Assembly (NCBI RefSeq): GCF_039543185.1
Contig: NZ_BAABJG010000055.1
Location: 248,001-312,000 of the forward strand
Direction of reading: 5' to 3'
Length of the DNA: 64,000 nt
From: Paenibacillus_S vulneris
GTDB lineage: Bacteria; Bacillota; Bacilli; Paenibacillales; NBRC-103111
A model generated the notes under the pieces. It saw only the letters and a list, made by a program, of their open reading frames with translations. It ran no database searches and had not been told where the DNA came from. The position numbers and the translations under genes are program-made. Numbering within the stretch: position 1 is the first letter of the stretch; each line of letters begins with the position of its first letter. Shown piece by piece: positions 10,306 through 17,738 of this stretch.

Positions 10306-13300
10306 GCACCCGTTCCCCCTCCTTCAGTTCCTTCCAATATCGATAACAGCAGCCGGTCCAAGGTCGGATTGAATCCCACTCGCCCCGCCAAAGGCAGGCA
10401 GACGAAGTAGATCTGACCCTTGCCTACTTTCTTCACCCCCACAAGGGGCAGCTTCCGCTTGCCGGTCGGGTCCCCATTGGCATGATAGGCAAACACGAGG
10501 GGCTCCAATTCATCTCCTAACAGATGACAATTCGCTATAAAGTCAATTTGGTCGTTTTTCAGATGATAGAAATAGGAGAAATCGTCCGGTTTGGCCGATC
10601 GCAAGCATGGCGCTTCACTTTGAATGGCCAGAGTATACGTTTCCTTCAGCTTGGCGGTTTTCACTTCCATGCCGTCCATTTCCCATACAGGGCTATCCGT
10701 GCTGGATGCCGGTCTTCCCAGAATGAACATGGCCGTAGCCCCTTGCTTCACTTTATCCTGGATGGAGGACCGATGTCGTAAAAAGGCATCCCTGTTTGAT
10801 ACGATAATGGAATTCATACTTGTATCGGCCGGATTATAGGCGATTCCATCAATCTCCAGCAGCGAGCATAAAAGCTCGGACTCCGCATCGGCGAACGCGG
10901 CTTTCACCAGCTTCTCCTGATGCTTTGGAAAACGCTTCCTCTTGGCAAAAGCCTCAAAAGCGAATCTCTCCGAATTCAGCTCGCTGCCCTCCCCATCCAG
11001 CAGGCAAGCATCCAGGTAAAAGGTCTGCCTGTCTTCAACGGCAGGTACCGAGAATCGGACCGTACCTGCGTACCGGGAGGATGTCTCGTGAAGGACACCG
11101 TTCATTTCGAAGCTTCCGTAATCCCTTGTCTCGTCCCTCAGTGTCGCGATAATGCGTACGTTATCGTATGTCTTGGCCTTGTCGTTCAGCAGCCATGCCT
11201 CTACCTCCATCGTTTCTCCCTCGTATACCTTCCATCGGTCGGAGCGCAAGTGGACACGAACCGGTTCCAAACACTGTTTGTAGGTAAAATAAGCAGGCTT
11301 AGGTATCCGATCCGCACCGACCAGCGCTTTCATCCACCCGGCGGGCCACGCGTCGATCAACAAATGAATAGCAGTAGAAACAACAAGATCGGTCCTTCTG
11401 CGCCAGGCATCCGTCATCAGCTTGGTTGCCAGGCATTGGTGCTGCTGGCTGGCTTGAATCCAACCCTCCAGGTTTTGCTGCTCCGCATACCAATCTCCGT
11501 GCATGTTGAAGGTTTGGGCCCCTTTGATAGCGCTCGGCATCCATCGTTCATTAACGTCCTTTGGAACCCACTCCTTCGGATAACGGGTCATCATCAGTTG
11601 GGCGTTGTCCAGCCCTTCGGTTCCATACTCGCCGCAGCCCGCTTTCCAGCCCTCCCGGATCGGAGGCAGAAATCCTTTGTGCAGTTTGCCTAAGGAAATG
11701 CCATTGTTTGTATACCACATCGTGTAGCAATGAAAATCCGGAAGTCCCTCTCGGGTAGGAGGATTATAATCGCCATCGGCGTTTTTAACGACCCGGTCCG
11801 GATTTTCGACATAGATCGCTTGCCTTGCGGCAACGAAAAAGGCTTCCAGCTCATTTCGATGCAAATGACGGTGCCCCTTGCGTCTTTTTTCCGTACGGGA
11901 AGGCTCATTGATCAACGACACCATTACGGACGAAGGATGACTTCGGATCAACCGTTCCATTTCCGCGGCTTGCCGGACTCCCTCAACAAATTGATTGCGG
12001 CGAATAAAGCCGAATGTCGGCAGATCACATTGATGCATCATGCCCAGCATGTCGAAGTAATCGTAGATTTCTTCCTGAACCGGTCTCTGGGTAATGCGGT
12101 AAAAATTCATATTCGCGGCTTTGGCAATCAGAATATCGTCAATCAGCTGCTCAAAGTTATTCTGCATCACGCATTGCTGCAAATGACCCATTTCGTTAGC
12201 GCCACGCAGCACCACCGGCTGATTATTCAGATATAGTGTTCCTTTCGGGGTCTGCTGTTCATCCATATGGAACTTCCGCATGCCGAATGTGCAGTCCTTG
12301 CTGTCGACGCAGGCGGATTCTTTTTTTACTTCCACACGAGCTATGTATAAGAACGGAGTATCCGGCTCCCAAAGACGAAATGAAGGAAAGTCCACCTTGT
12401 AGCGGAAATAATTCATTCCGGGTCCCGCATAGGCCACTTGGAATGGGATCGTGCCAATCCCTTGAGCTGCAAAGTTTTTCGGGATAATCTCCAGCTGCAA
12501 TTCAAAGTTTTCCATAAGCTGATTCGTCGTATTATTAGCATCGATCCACACTTCAATGTAAGCTTCATCGATGTTGGGACGTATAAATATATCTTGTATA
12601 AAAAGGTCGTTGCGCTGCTCCAAGTACACTGCATTATAGATACCTGCGCCAGGCGGACAATGATTCCAGCCGGTATACGGATCGTCCCACCCGGGACCCG
12701 TAGCCGCATACATTTTATCGCCGTCAAGCCTCGTGCCGCCTACCCCCATCATGGGATAATCGTTATGAACCTCCACTACGAGAACGTTGTTGTCCTGCAG
12801 CGCATCCGTCACATCAAACTCAAATGGAGCGAAAAAACCTTCATGACTGCCAAGGCATTTGCGGTTGAGATAAACCGTCGCTTTGTAATCGACTCCTTTA
12901 AACACAAGATAGACTCTTTTCCCGTCACGTGCCGGAGTGTAGGTAAATTCATGGCGGTAAAATCCGGTCCACCTGCCGTTCTCTCCTGTAGGTCCGCGGA
13001 AATCAGGAACCGTGACCGTCTCCCATTCGCCAAGTCCTTCCAGCACGCGCGAAAAATCCGCATCCTCTGCCGTCTGATATCGGAATTGAAACCGGCTGCA
13101 GGACTGTATAGGACGGTTCAAGCTGGGGGCCGGGGCCAAATTTCGCATATAAGGCCGATATTTCATTCGAAGCAGCTGCAGCTCATGCTGAAATACGGAA
13201 ACGAGCGTATCGTAGGACAGGACGGTGACTTCCTTCGCCGTATCCGTACTTTGGGCAAAATAAGTTTTCTCGTAGGCAACAGGAGGAATTTCTCGCAGCT

Positions 13301-13370
13301 CATCTTTATTACCGGGATGTTCGCGGAAAGCGATTTCCGCAAACGGATCCAGATGCTTGGTCTGATCCAA
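10302..13370 (-). CDS. GH2-family glycosidase, divergent
   Basis: I place the start at the TTG at 13370 (1022 aa) because TAAGGAGGA sits 8 bases before it; the frame stays open further upstream to 13403, but that extension would contain the ribosome binding site and run into the tandem repeat. N-terminal sandwich (GFYRHEFTYTP, VYLVFKGVDYKATVYLN), an Ig-like domain, then a TIM barrel with VLRGANEMG, the probable acid/base Glu in VSLINEPS, and the probable nucleophile Glu in GCGEYGTEG. This is the GH2 pattern but distant from LacZ; beta-glucuronidase, beta-galactosidase or arabinosidase activity are all possible. It is cytoplasmic. A C-terminal ~200-residue domain may be a ThuA/GATase-like fold. 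It follows a repeat-filled gap after the 553-aa gene. Confidence 0.82.
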   Translation of the reverse strand: MDQTKHLDPFAEIAFREHPGNKDELREIPPVAYEKTYFAQSTDTAKEVTVLSYDTLVSVFQHELQLLRMKYRPYMRNLAPAPSLNRPIQSCSRFQFRYQTAEDADFSRVLEGLGEWETVTVPDFRGPTGENGRWTGFYRHEFTYTPARDGKRVYLVFKGVDYKATVYLNRKCLGSHEGFFAPFEFDVTDALQDNNVLVVEVHNDYPMMGVGGTRLDGDKMYAATGPGWDDPYTGWNHCPPGAGIYNAVYLEQRNDLFIQDIFIRPNIDEAYIEVWIDANNTTNQLMENFELQLEIIPKNFAAQGIGTIPFQVAYAGPGMNYFRYKVDFPSFRLWEPDTPFLYIARVEVKKESACVDSKDCTFGMRKFHMDEQQTPKGTLYLNNQPVVLRGANEMGHLQQCVMQNNFEQLIDDILIAKAANMNFYRITQRPVQEEIYDYFDMLGMMHQCDLPTFGFIRRNQFVEGVRQAAEMERLIRSHPSSVMVSLINEPSRTEKRRKGHRHLHRNELEAFFVAARQAIYVENPDRVVKNADGDYNPPTREGLPDFHCYTMWYTNNGISLGKLHKGFLPPIREGWKAGCGEYGTEGLDNAQLMMTRYPKEWVPKDVNERWMPSAIKGAQTFNMHGDWYAEQQNLEGWIQASQQHQCLATKLMTDAWRRRTDLVVSTAIHLLIDAWPAGWMKALVGADRIPKPAYFTYKQCLEPVRVHLRSDRWKVYEGETMEVEAWLLNDKAKTYDNVRIIATLRDETRDYGSFEMNGVLHETSSRYAGTVRFSVPAVEDRQTFYLDACLLDGEGSELNSERFAFEAFAKRKRFPKHQEKLVKAAFADAESELLCSLLEIDGIAYNPADTSMNSIIVSNRDAFLRHRSSIQDKVKQGATAMFILGRPASSTDSPVWEMDGMEVKTAKLKETYTLAIQSEAPCLRSAKPDDFSYFYHLKNDQIDFIANCHLLGDELEPLVFAYHANGDPTGKRKLPLVGVKKVGKGQIYFVCLPLAGRVGFNPTLDRLLLSILEGTEGGGTGA

Positions 13371-13387
13371 ATGACTTTCCTCCTTAA

Positions 13388-13584
13388 AGTTTTGCGGCAG
13401 CAAAACTAACTTCGTAAGCCTTTGCTTAGAGTTTTGCGAAGCAAAACTAACTTCGTAAGCCTTTGCTTTGAGTTTTGCGAAGCAAAACTAACTTCGTAAG
13501 CCTTTGCTTAAAGTTTTGCGGTAGCAAAACTAACTTCGTAAGCCTTTGCTTTGAGTTTTGCGAAGCAAAACTAACTTCGTAAGC
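13388..13584. repeat. Five tandem copies of a 41-42 bp double-hairpin unit
   Basis: Units begin at 13388, 13430, 13471, 13512 and 13554. Each contains GTTTTGC-(GAA, GGCA or GGTA)-GCAAAAC, a perfect 7-bp hairpin, followed by a second near-palindrome CTAACTTCGTAAG, then CCTTTGCTT. The same family occurs at 61983-62090 with 38-39 bp units. The array stops just upstream of the GH2 ribosome binding site, so it would lie in the 5' part of that cistron's leader. Confidence 0.95.
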
Positions 13585-13611
13585 TGAATTCACAGAGAAC
13601 CCTGGAAGGGT

Positions 13612-13769
13612 GAAAAATGCCTTGGTACCCGGTGGGGTACCTCCTTCCGGCCGCTGTTGTTATCAGGAAATTTTTAAATTTATCCGTGTTATAGGGGTAA
13701 TTTCCTGATAACAAAGGCGGACACTTCGTTCCTCCAGGAGATACCCCACCTTTCACCTGTGCATTTTTC
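13612..13769. repeat. 158-bp palindromic element, copy 1
   Basis: Nested inverted repeats: outer GAAAAATGC with GCATTTTTC, then GGTGGGGTA with TACCCCACC, then a perfect 14-bp inner arm GTTATCAGGAAATT (13659-13672) with its complement at 13699-13712. It closely matches copy 2 at 17512-17669, and several stem positions differ in a paired way. No ORF lies inside. The right end reaches 17 bases into the 3' end of the 553-aa gene, so that gene's last codons and stop come from the element. Either a MITE-like/REP-like mobile repeat or a structured RNA. Confidence 0.88.
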
Positions 13770-15414
13770 GTATATCAAACTCAAGAGTCGTCCCTTGACT
13801 ATTACCGGGGTACATTCTCACCTCTGTCGAACCAAACCGCTGCATCCAGCAGCCGGCTTCTCCCAGGAAAGGCTCTACCGTCTCTCGGACGCTATCCCCA
13901 AGAAAATCATTCGTTACAATCCACTGGCCGAAGCCCCTAGCACCGCTACTTTTTATGTTATTCGGGCTGTTCTCAGGCAGCAGCCATTCGGCAATAACGA
14001 CAACACTTCCTTCCTCGGCCCGTTGGATGACCGCCTGTAACGTATCATTAGATAAGCTGGAGCCGCCGACCATAATCAGCTTCGGTTGTCCTAACTGCTC
14101 TATCTTTACTTGATCGTCATAGACCAGAACATTGGACACCGGGTAAAAAAGTGGATGCACCGGCTGTCTGCCGCTGCCTGTATAGCCTTCCTCCAAAGGA
14201 AACCGGTCCAGGGACACATTCCGCTTTAATTCATGCCTCGGAAAATCGTACCCCGGAATGTGCATGCAGCTGCCATGTGCCGGTATCGCCCCTCTGCTAA
14301 GCAAATGCCAGATGTGAAACACACTTTCACTATGCGGACAGCTTTGCTTGCCAAGAGCACGATTGCCGAACATCCTTTCGTTTTGCCCATAATTGCTGTC
14401 GTCGGAATGAATGACTACGATATCTGCATCCGCTTGCAAATGATGCCAGGCTAACGGGTTTTCCGGAACGAATTGGCGAACGAATTGCTTCCAAACCTCG
14501 CCGAAGGCCGTCGTTCGAAAGCCGTTCGATGTATTTTGCATGAGAACATCTATATTTTCCGTAAACAGATGGGATGGCCCCATCCAATAGCTCATTTTTA
14601 AAGCGGAGTCGAATTCCTCCGGAGAATGACCCGGGAATCCGGGAAATCGGGTGAACCATGCTCCAGTATCAGGACCCCACAGGTCGGCACAGATCCACAA
14701 CGATCGGTTGTATTGCTTGGCTGCTCCCAATGCCGTAGAAAGCTGAAGTGACTGGAAGGATTCCTTCATGACCTTCGGGCAAAGATCCATCCCTGCCTTC
14801 GCGTAGGTATGAAAGCTGGTAGGAAATACATGCTCGGAAATCAGCGGCATAGAGGTTCGGGCGTACCCTGAACGCTCCATCAAGTTGCTGACGTGTTGAA
14901 CTCTGTCATTAACTGCCTGCTCGACCTTGGTACGCGATTCTTTCAGGCTTAAGCCGTCAGTATCACCCCAATGCGGATACCATCCGTCCTTCCGATATTG
15001 AGCGGCATTTATCTGCAAATGCTCCGGTTCGTCATACAGCAATCCGATACAACGACCCGATCGGCCAGCCTCTAGAATGGCATCATCCGGGAGGTCATAC
15101 CGATTTGTTCCTTCGACCCATGGCCCGTTAATGTTGCCGTATTCATTACCGATGCAGATATCCATCCCGGCTTCAACCATGTCTTGCAACAGCCGGGTGT
15201 AGCCATCTCCTTGCGGAAATGCATGATGAACATAAAAATCCGCCTCGAGCTCCTGCAGCATGCTGATAAAGGTTTCGGGATCCGGCCTGTTATCCTGCGA
15301 AGGACATATGCTGCCGGTTCCCGTCCGCATAATAAGGTCCGAAGCTTCCCCGGCCCAGCTATCCTGCCATGCGACGACAGGACCTTGTATGCCTAATCTG
15401 GGTTTATGTACCAT
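13753..15414 (-). CDS. Unrecognised protein, TIM-barrel glycosidase-like
   Basis: 553 aa from the ATG at 15414, which overlaps the stop of the upstream isomerase gene by 11 bases. An alternative ATG at 15462 would add 16 residues that overlap the isomerase C-terminus; conserved-looking sequence begins at PRLGIQGPVVAW, so I prefer the shorter form. The middle contains TIM-barrel-like segments with acids in suitable places (ICIGNEYGNING, GLLYDEPEH, SLWICADLWGPD, HLFTENIDVL), and the C-terminal third looks like an alpha/beta domain (KLIMVGGSS, VVVIAEWLLPE) as in beta-galactosidase trimerization domains. I cannot name the family. It is coupled to the dehydrogenase/isomerase pair. The last five codons lie within the palindromic element. 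Confidence 0.72.
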   Translation of the reverse strand: MVHKPRLGIQGPVVAWQDSWAGEASDLIMRTGTGSICPSQDNRPDPETFISMLQELEADFYVHHAFPQGDGYTRLLQDMVEAGMDICIGNEYGNINGPWVEGTNRYDLPDDAILEAGRSGRCIGLLYDEPEHLQINAAQYRKDGWYPHWGDTDGLSLKESRTKVEQAVNDRVQHVSNLMERSGYARTSMPLISEHVFPTSFHTYAKAGMDLCPKVMKESFQSLQLSTALGAAKQYNRSLWICADLWGPDTGAWFTRFPGFPGHSPEEFDSALKMSYWMGPSHLFTENIDVLMQNTSNGFRTTAFGEVWKQFVRQFVPENPLAWHHLQADADIVVIHSDDSNYGQNERMFGNRALGKQSCPHSESVFHIWHLLSRGAIPAHGSCMHIPGYDFPRHELKRNVSLDRFPLEEGYTGSGRQPVHPLFYPVSNVLVYDDQVKIEQLGQPKLIMVGGSSLSNDTLQAVIQRAEEGSVVVIAEWLLPENSPNNIKSSGARGFGQWIVTNDFLGDSVRETVEPFLGEAGCWMQRFGSTEVRMYPGNSQGTTLEFDIRKMHR

Positions 15415-16279
15415 AGGACGGACCCGCTTCTCCGGAGGCTTCCGCTTGACCGAAAGCTTCATGAATTAGCCTCAAGCATTCCCCGATCTCTTCCGGCTTG
15501 GCATGCTCCAGTATTAAAGGTACCTCCGGCAAGTGAGCGTTAAGCAGCTCCGCATATATTCTCCAATCCGCTTGACCGGCTCCCACACGAGGGGTTGTAA
15601 AGCCCTCCTCATCATACAAGCTGTCCTTCGCATGAGCTATTGGGGAATAGCCGGCAATATTGCTGAATATTCCTGCCATCGCTTCCTGCTGCCGCGTCAA
15701 ATCTTCCTCTGTCAAATAATTGAACGGGTCCATAATCATTCCCAGTCCATCGGTGCCGAGACGCCCTAACATTCGAGAGGCTTGCTCTGCCGAAGCCAGC
15801 ACATTGAGAGCAAAGCCTTCCAGCAGCAGGACAGCTCCGTTAGCCGCCGCCCGATTTCTTAACCGGTCCACAATGCTCACCAGCTGCTCCCAGGCCTCCT
15901 CGGACCGGTTCCCCTCATAATCCCGCCAAGCGTTCGTCGGGTGAAGACTTCCCGTTTCCGTTGCGATATACCGCGTGCCGTAGGCGGAGCACAGATCTAT
16001 CATTCGCTCCAGCTGAATTAGCTTCTCTTCTCTTTTCTGCAGATTCGGATTCATCAAATTGGTATATCCGGACAACCCGACGACAGATATGCCATTGTCT
16101 TCAAAAATTTTGCGGATTTTTTCGACACGCACCAGCGAAAACGGCTCGTCATCCATCACCTGAAATTTCTGCTTGGGATCAAGCTGCACGTACTTTAATC
16201 CATGCTTGCGCGCATCCTCCGCCATCGCTTCCGCCGACCAGCCCATATAGACATAACTCATAAAACCGAGTTTATTCAT
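15404..16279 (-). CDS. Sugar phosphate isomerase/epimerase family (AP endonuclease 2 fold)
   Basis: 291 aa xylose-isomerase-like TIM barrel. It opens KLGFMSYVYMGWS; likely metal ligands are spread as expected: Glu in LLLEGFALN, Asp in MIMDPFNYL, His/Asp in IAHAKDSLYDE and Glu in LILEHAKPEE. Its ATG shares one base with the TAA of the upstream dehydrogenase (TAATG), and GGGAG lies 9 bases before the start. Members include epimerases, dehydratases and lyases acting on keto sugars. Pairing with a Gfo/Idh/MocA dehydrogenase recalls inositol catabolism and also 3-keto-glycoside cleavage systems; which applies here is inference. Cytoplasmic. Confidence 0.86.
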   Translation of the reverse strand: MNKLGFMSYVYMGWSAEAMAEDARKHGLKYVQLDPKQKFQVMDDEPFSLVRVEKIRKIFEDNGISVVGLSGYTNLMNPNLQKREEKLIQLERMIDLCSAYGTRYIATETGSLHPTNAWRDYEGNRSEEAWEQLVSIVDRLRNRAAANGAVLLLEGFALNVLASAEQASRMLGRLGTDGLGMIMDPFNYLTEEDLTRQQEAMAGIFSNIAGYSPIAHAKDSLYDEEGFTTPRVGAGQADWRIYAELLNAHLPEVPLILEHAKPEEIGECLRLIHEAFGQAEASGEAGPSYGT

Positions 16280-17379
16280 TAAATATCGCTCCCCTTAAGC
16301 AAGTCGGTTCTCTCTACTACGCAGCCCTCCTGGCTGGAAATAACCATCCCCGTCGTCATGGCAATCGTCTGCAGGTTATCCTCCGCCGTAACCGGCGGGC
16401 GTTCTCCTTGCTCCAAAGCCGTGATGAACGCGAGCATGGAGCCTGCGAACGCATCCGGAAACCAGGTTCCTTTCAGCTTGATCTCGTGTACCACGTTCTT
16501 ATGCTTGTTGATGGCCATATACAGCGTATCCTGTGTGCACCAGAGACTTCCCTCCGTACCGTCCACCCACCATGTATTGCTGTGGGAACGGCTTGCTTTG
16601 GCAATATTGTTAAAATGAAGCGAAGCCATAAACGGGTTTCTGCCGCCTTTTGGTCCGAATTCCACGTTGGCCGAGTAGATAAGCGGGTCTATGGCATTTT
16701 GCTGATTGAGCTGCGCCGTCGTACAATGTACGCGAGACCATTCCTGCGGATACGGGTTAAAATATCGGCATAAATCTACATAATGAACGCCATGGTCGAC
16801 AATATTGAAGTTTTTCATCTTCGTCCACCACCAGCCGGCCTGATCCTGAAAGGAACGCATATAATGATGAATGCTGTAGATTTCTCCGATAAGATCTTGA
16901 TCGATCACGTGCTTCAAAGCTTTATGCGCCGGGGCCCAGCGCGCCTGCTGATTCACTCCGAGAGTGATCCCGAGCCGGTTCGCCTCGTTGCAGAGCAGCA
17001 TGGCATGGTCCAGATCCAGCGCTAACGGCTTCTGACATAATACGGGTCTAGGTGCCTTGCTGATTTGCTTCAGAACCTCCAGACGGGGTGCCGGATGGAT
17101 GGCCAAATCAATAACGGCGACCTCATCCATTTCCAGCAGCTCATTCACGTCGGTCGTCCAGCGCGGAATGCCGAATTTCTCCGCTGTCGTACGGGCAGCC
17201 TCTTCGCTGACGTCGCAGCATGCAGCTACATGGAGCCCGAATTTGCTGTAGGCGGGCAGGTGAGCCGTATTGGCAATACTGCCGCATCCGATGATGCCGA
17301 TTCCATATTTCTTCAAATCTGATATATGCGATTTTTTGGGCGTGTAATCTTCTGGTCTAATAAATTCCATGGTTTTCAC
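16279..17379 (-). CDS. Gfo/Idh/MocA-family NAD(P)-dependent oxidoreductase
   Basis: 366 aa. The Rossmann domain carries GIGIIGCGSIANTAHLPAY (residues 26-44). The usual EKP motif appears as CQKPLALDL, that is with Gln in place of Glu; the downstream domain has GVNQQARWAP and the catalytic-type His in VDHGVHYVDLCRY. It is the first gene of the GH operon, with GAGAGGTG before the ATG and a promoter at 17392-17443. These enzymes oxidise or reduce a sugar or polyol carbon; here the substrate would be a sugar or glycoside released inside the cell. It is coupled to the isomerase, and then to four glycosidase-like genes. Confidence 0.9.
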   Translation of the reverse strand: MKTMEFIRPEDYTPKKSHISDLKKYGIGIIGCGSIANTAHLPAYSKFGLHVAACCDVSEEAARTTAEKFGIPRWTTDVNELLEMDEVAVIDLAIHPAPRLEVLKQISKAPRPVLCQKPLALDLDHAMLLCNEANRLGITLGVNQQARWAPAHKALKHVIDQDLIGEIYSIHHYMRSFQDQAGWWWTKMKNFNIVDHGVHYVDLCRYFNPYPQEWSRVHCTTAQLNQQNAIDPLIYSANVEFGPKGGRNPFMASLHFNNIAKASRSHSNTWWVDGTEGSLWCTQDTLYMAINKHKNVVHEIKLKGTWFPDAFAGSMLAFITALEQGERPPVTAEDNLQTIAMTTGMVISSQEGCVVERTDLLKGSDI

Positions 17380-17391
17380 CTCTCGATTTTT

Positions 17392-17443
17392 ACTTTACAC
17401 CAGTTCAAAAAAACATATATAGGTTGTTTCTGCTTACTTTTGG
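17392..17443 (-). promoter_or_regulatory. Promoter with CCTATA-type element, dehydrogenase/GH operon
   Basis: On the minus strand a -10-like TAAAGT (17392-17397) lies 24 bases downstream of the TATATA (17416-17421) of AACCTATATATG; a weaker half-site with CGCC lies 22 bases further upstream (17438-17447). The same 22/24 spacing recurs before the ABC, 34.7 kb and 45 kb units. There is no good -35, as expected for an activator-dependent promoter. It reads into the dehydrogenase gene at 17379. Confidence 0.5.
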
Positions 17444-17511
17444 GGCGGATTGAAGCAAAGAGGCCCTCTGGGTGGGTAGCCACTAATTTGTTGAGAAAAT
17501 AATAAAATATG

Positions 17512-17669
17512 AATAACGCTCTGGTCCCCCGGTGGGGTATCCCCCTCCGGCCGCTGTTGTTCTTGGGAAATTATTGATTATATTCTTTTTAGCGGATAAT
17601 TCCCAATAACAAAGGCGGTCGCTAACGCTCCTACAGGAGATACCCCACCTATTACCTTTCGCGTTTTTT
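17512..17669. repeat. 158-bp palindromic element, copy 2
   Basis: Same structure as copy 1: outer arms AATAACGC with GCGTTTTT, GGTGGGGTATC with GATACCCCACC, a shared CCGGCCGCTGTTGTT segment, and an inner arm GTTCTTGGGAAAT facing ATTCCCAATAAC. Differences from copy 1 fall largely on both sides of stems and keep pairing. It sits in the 359-bp gap between the GH95 gene and the dehydrogenase gene and contains no ORF. Confidence 0.88.
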
Positions 17670-17693
17670 GGTATAGAAAGTTTCCCAACAAAC

Positions 17694-17724
17694 AAAAAGA
17701 CCACCGAAAAAGATGGCCTCTTTG
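17694..17724 (-). terminator. Intrinsic terminator after GH95
   Basis: Reading leftward, AAAGAGGCCATC, a short loop and GGTGGTCTTTTTG form a hairpin followed by a T run. It starts 15 bases after the GH95 stop and closes the ABC/GH95 transcription unit. Confidence 0.8.
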
Positions 17725-17738
17725 CTATAGTTAAATGA

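Noticed and set aside
13388..13584. CRISPR array
   Set aside because: Units are contiguous and entirely repeated, with no variable spacers, and no cas gene is present.
13571..13756. Small minus-strand ORF in the palindromic element
   Set aside because: It is explained by the repeat and the hairpin arms; no start signals.
13612..13769. Insertion sequence
   Set aside because: No transposase ORF or clear target-site duplication; only a small palindromic element is supported.
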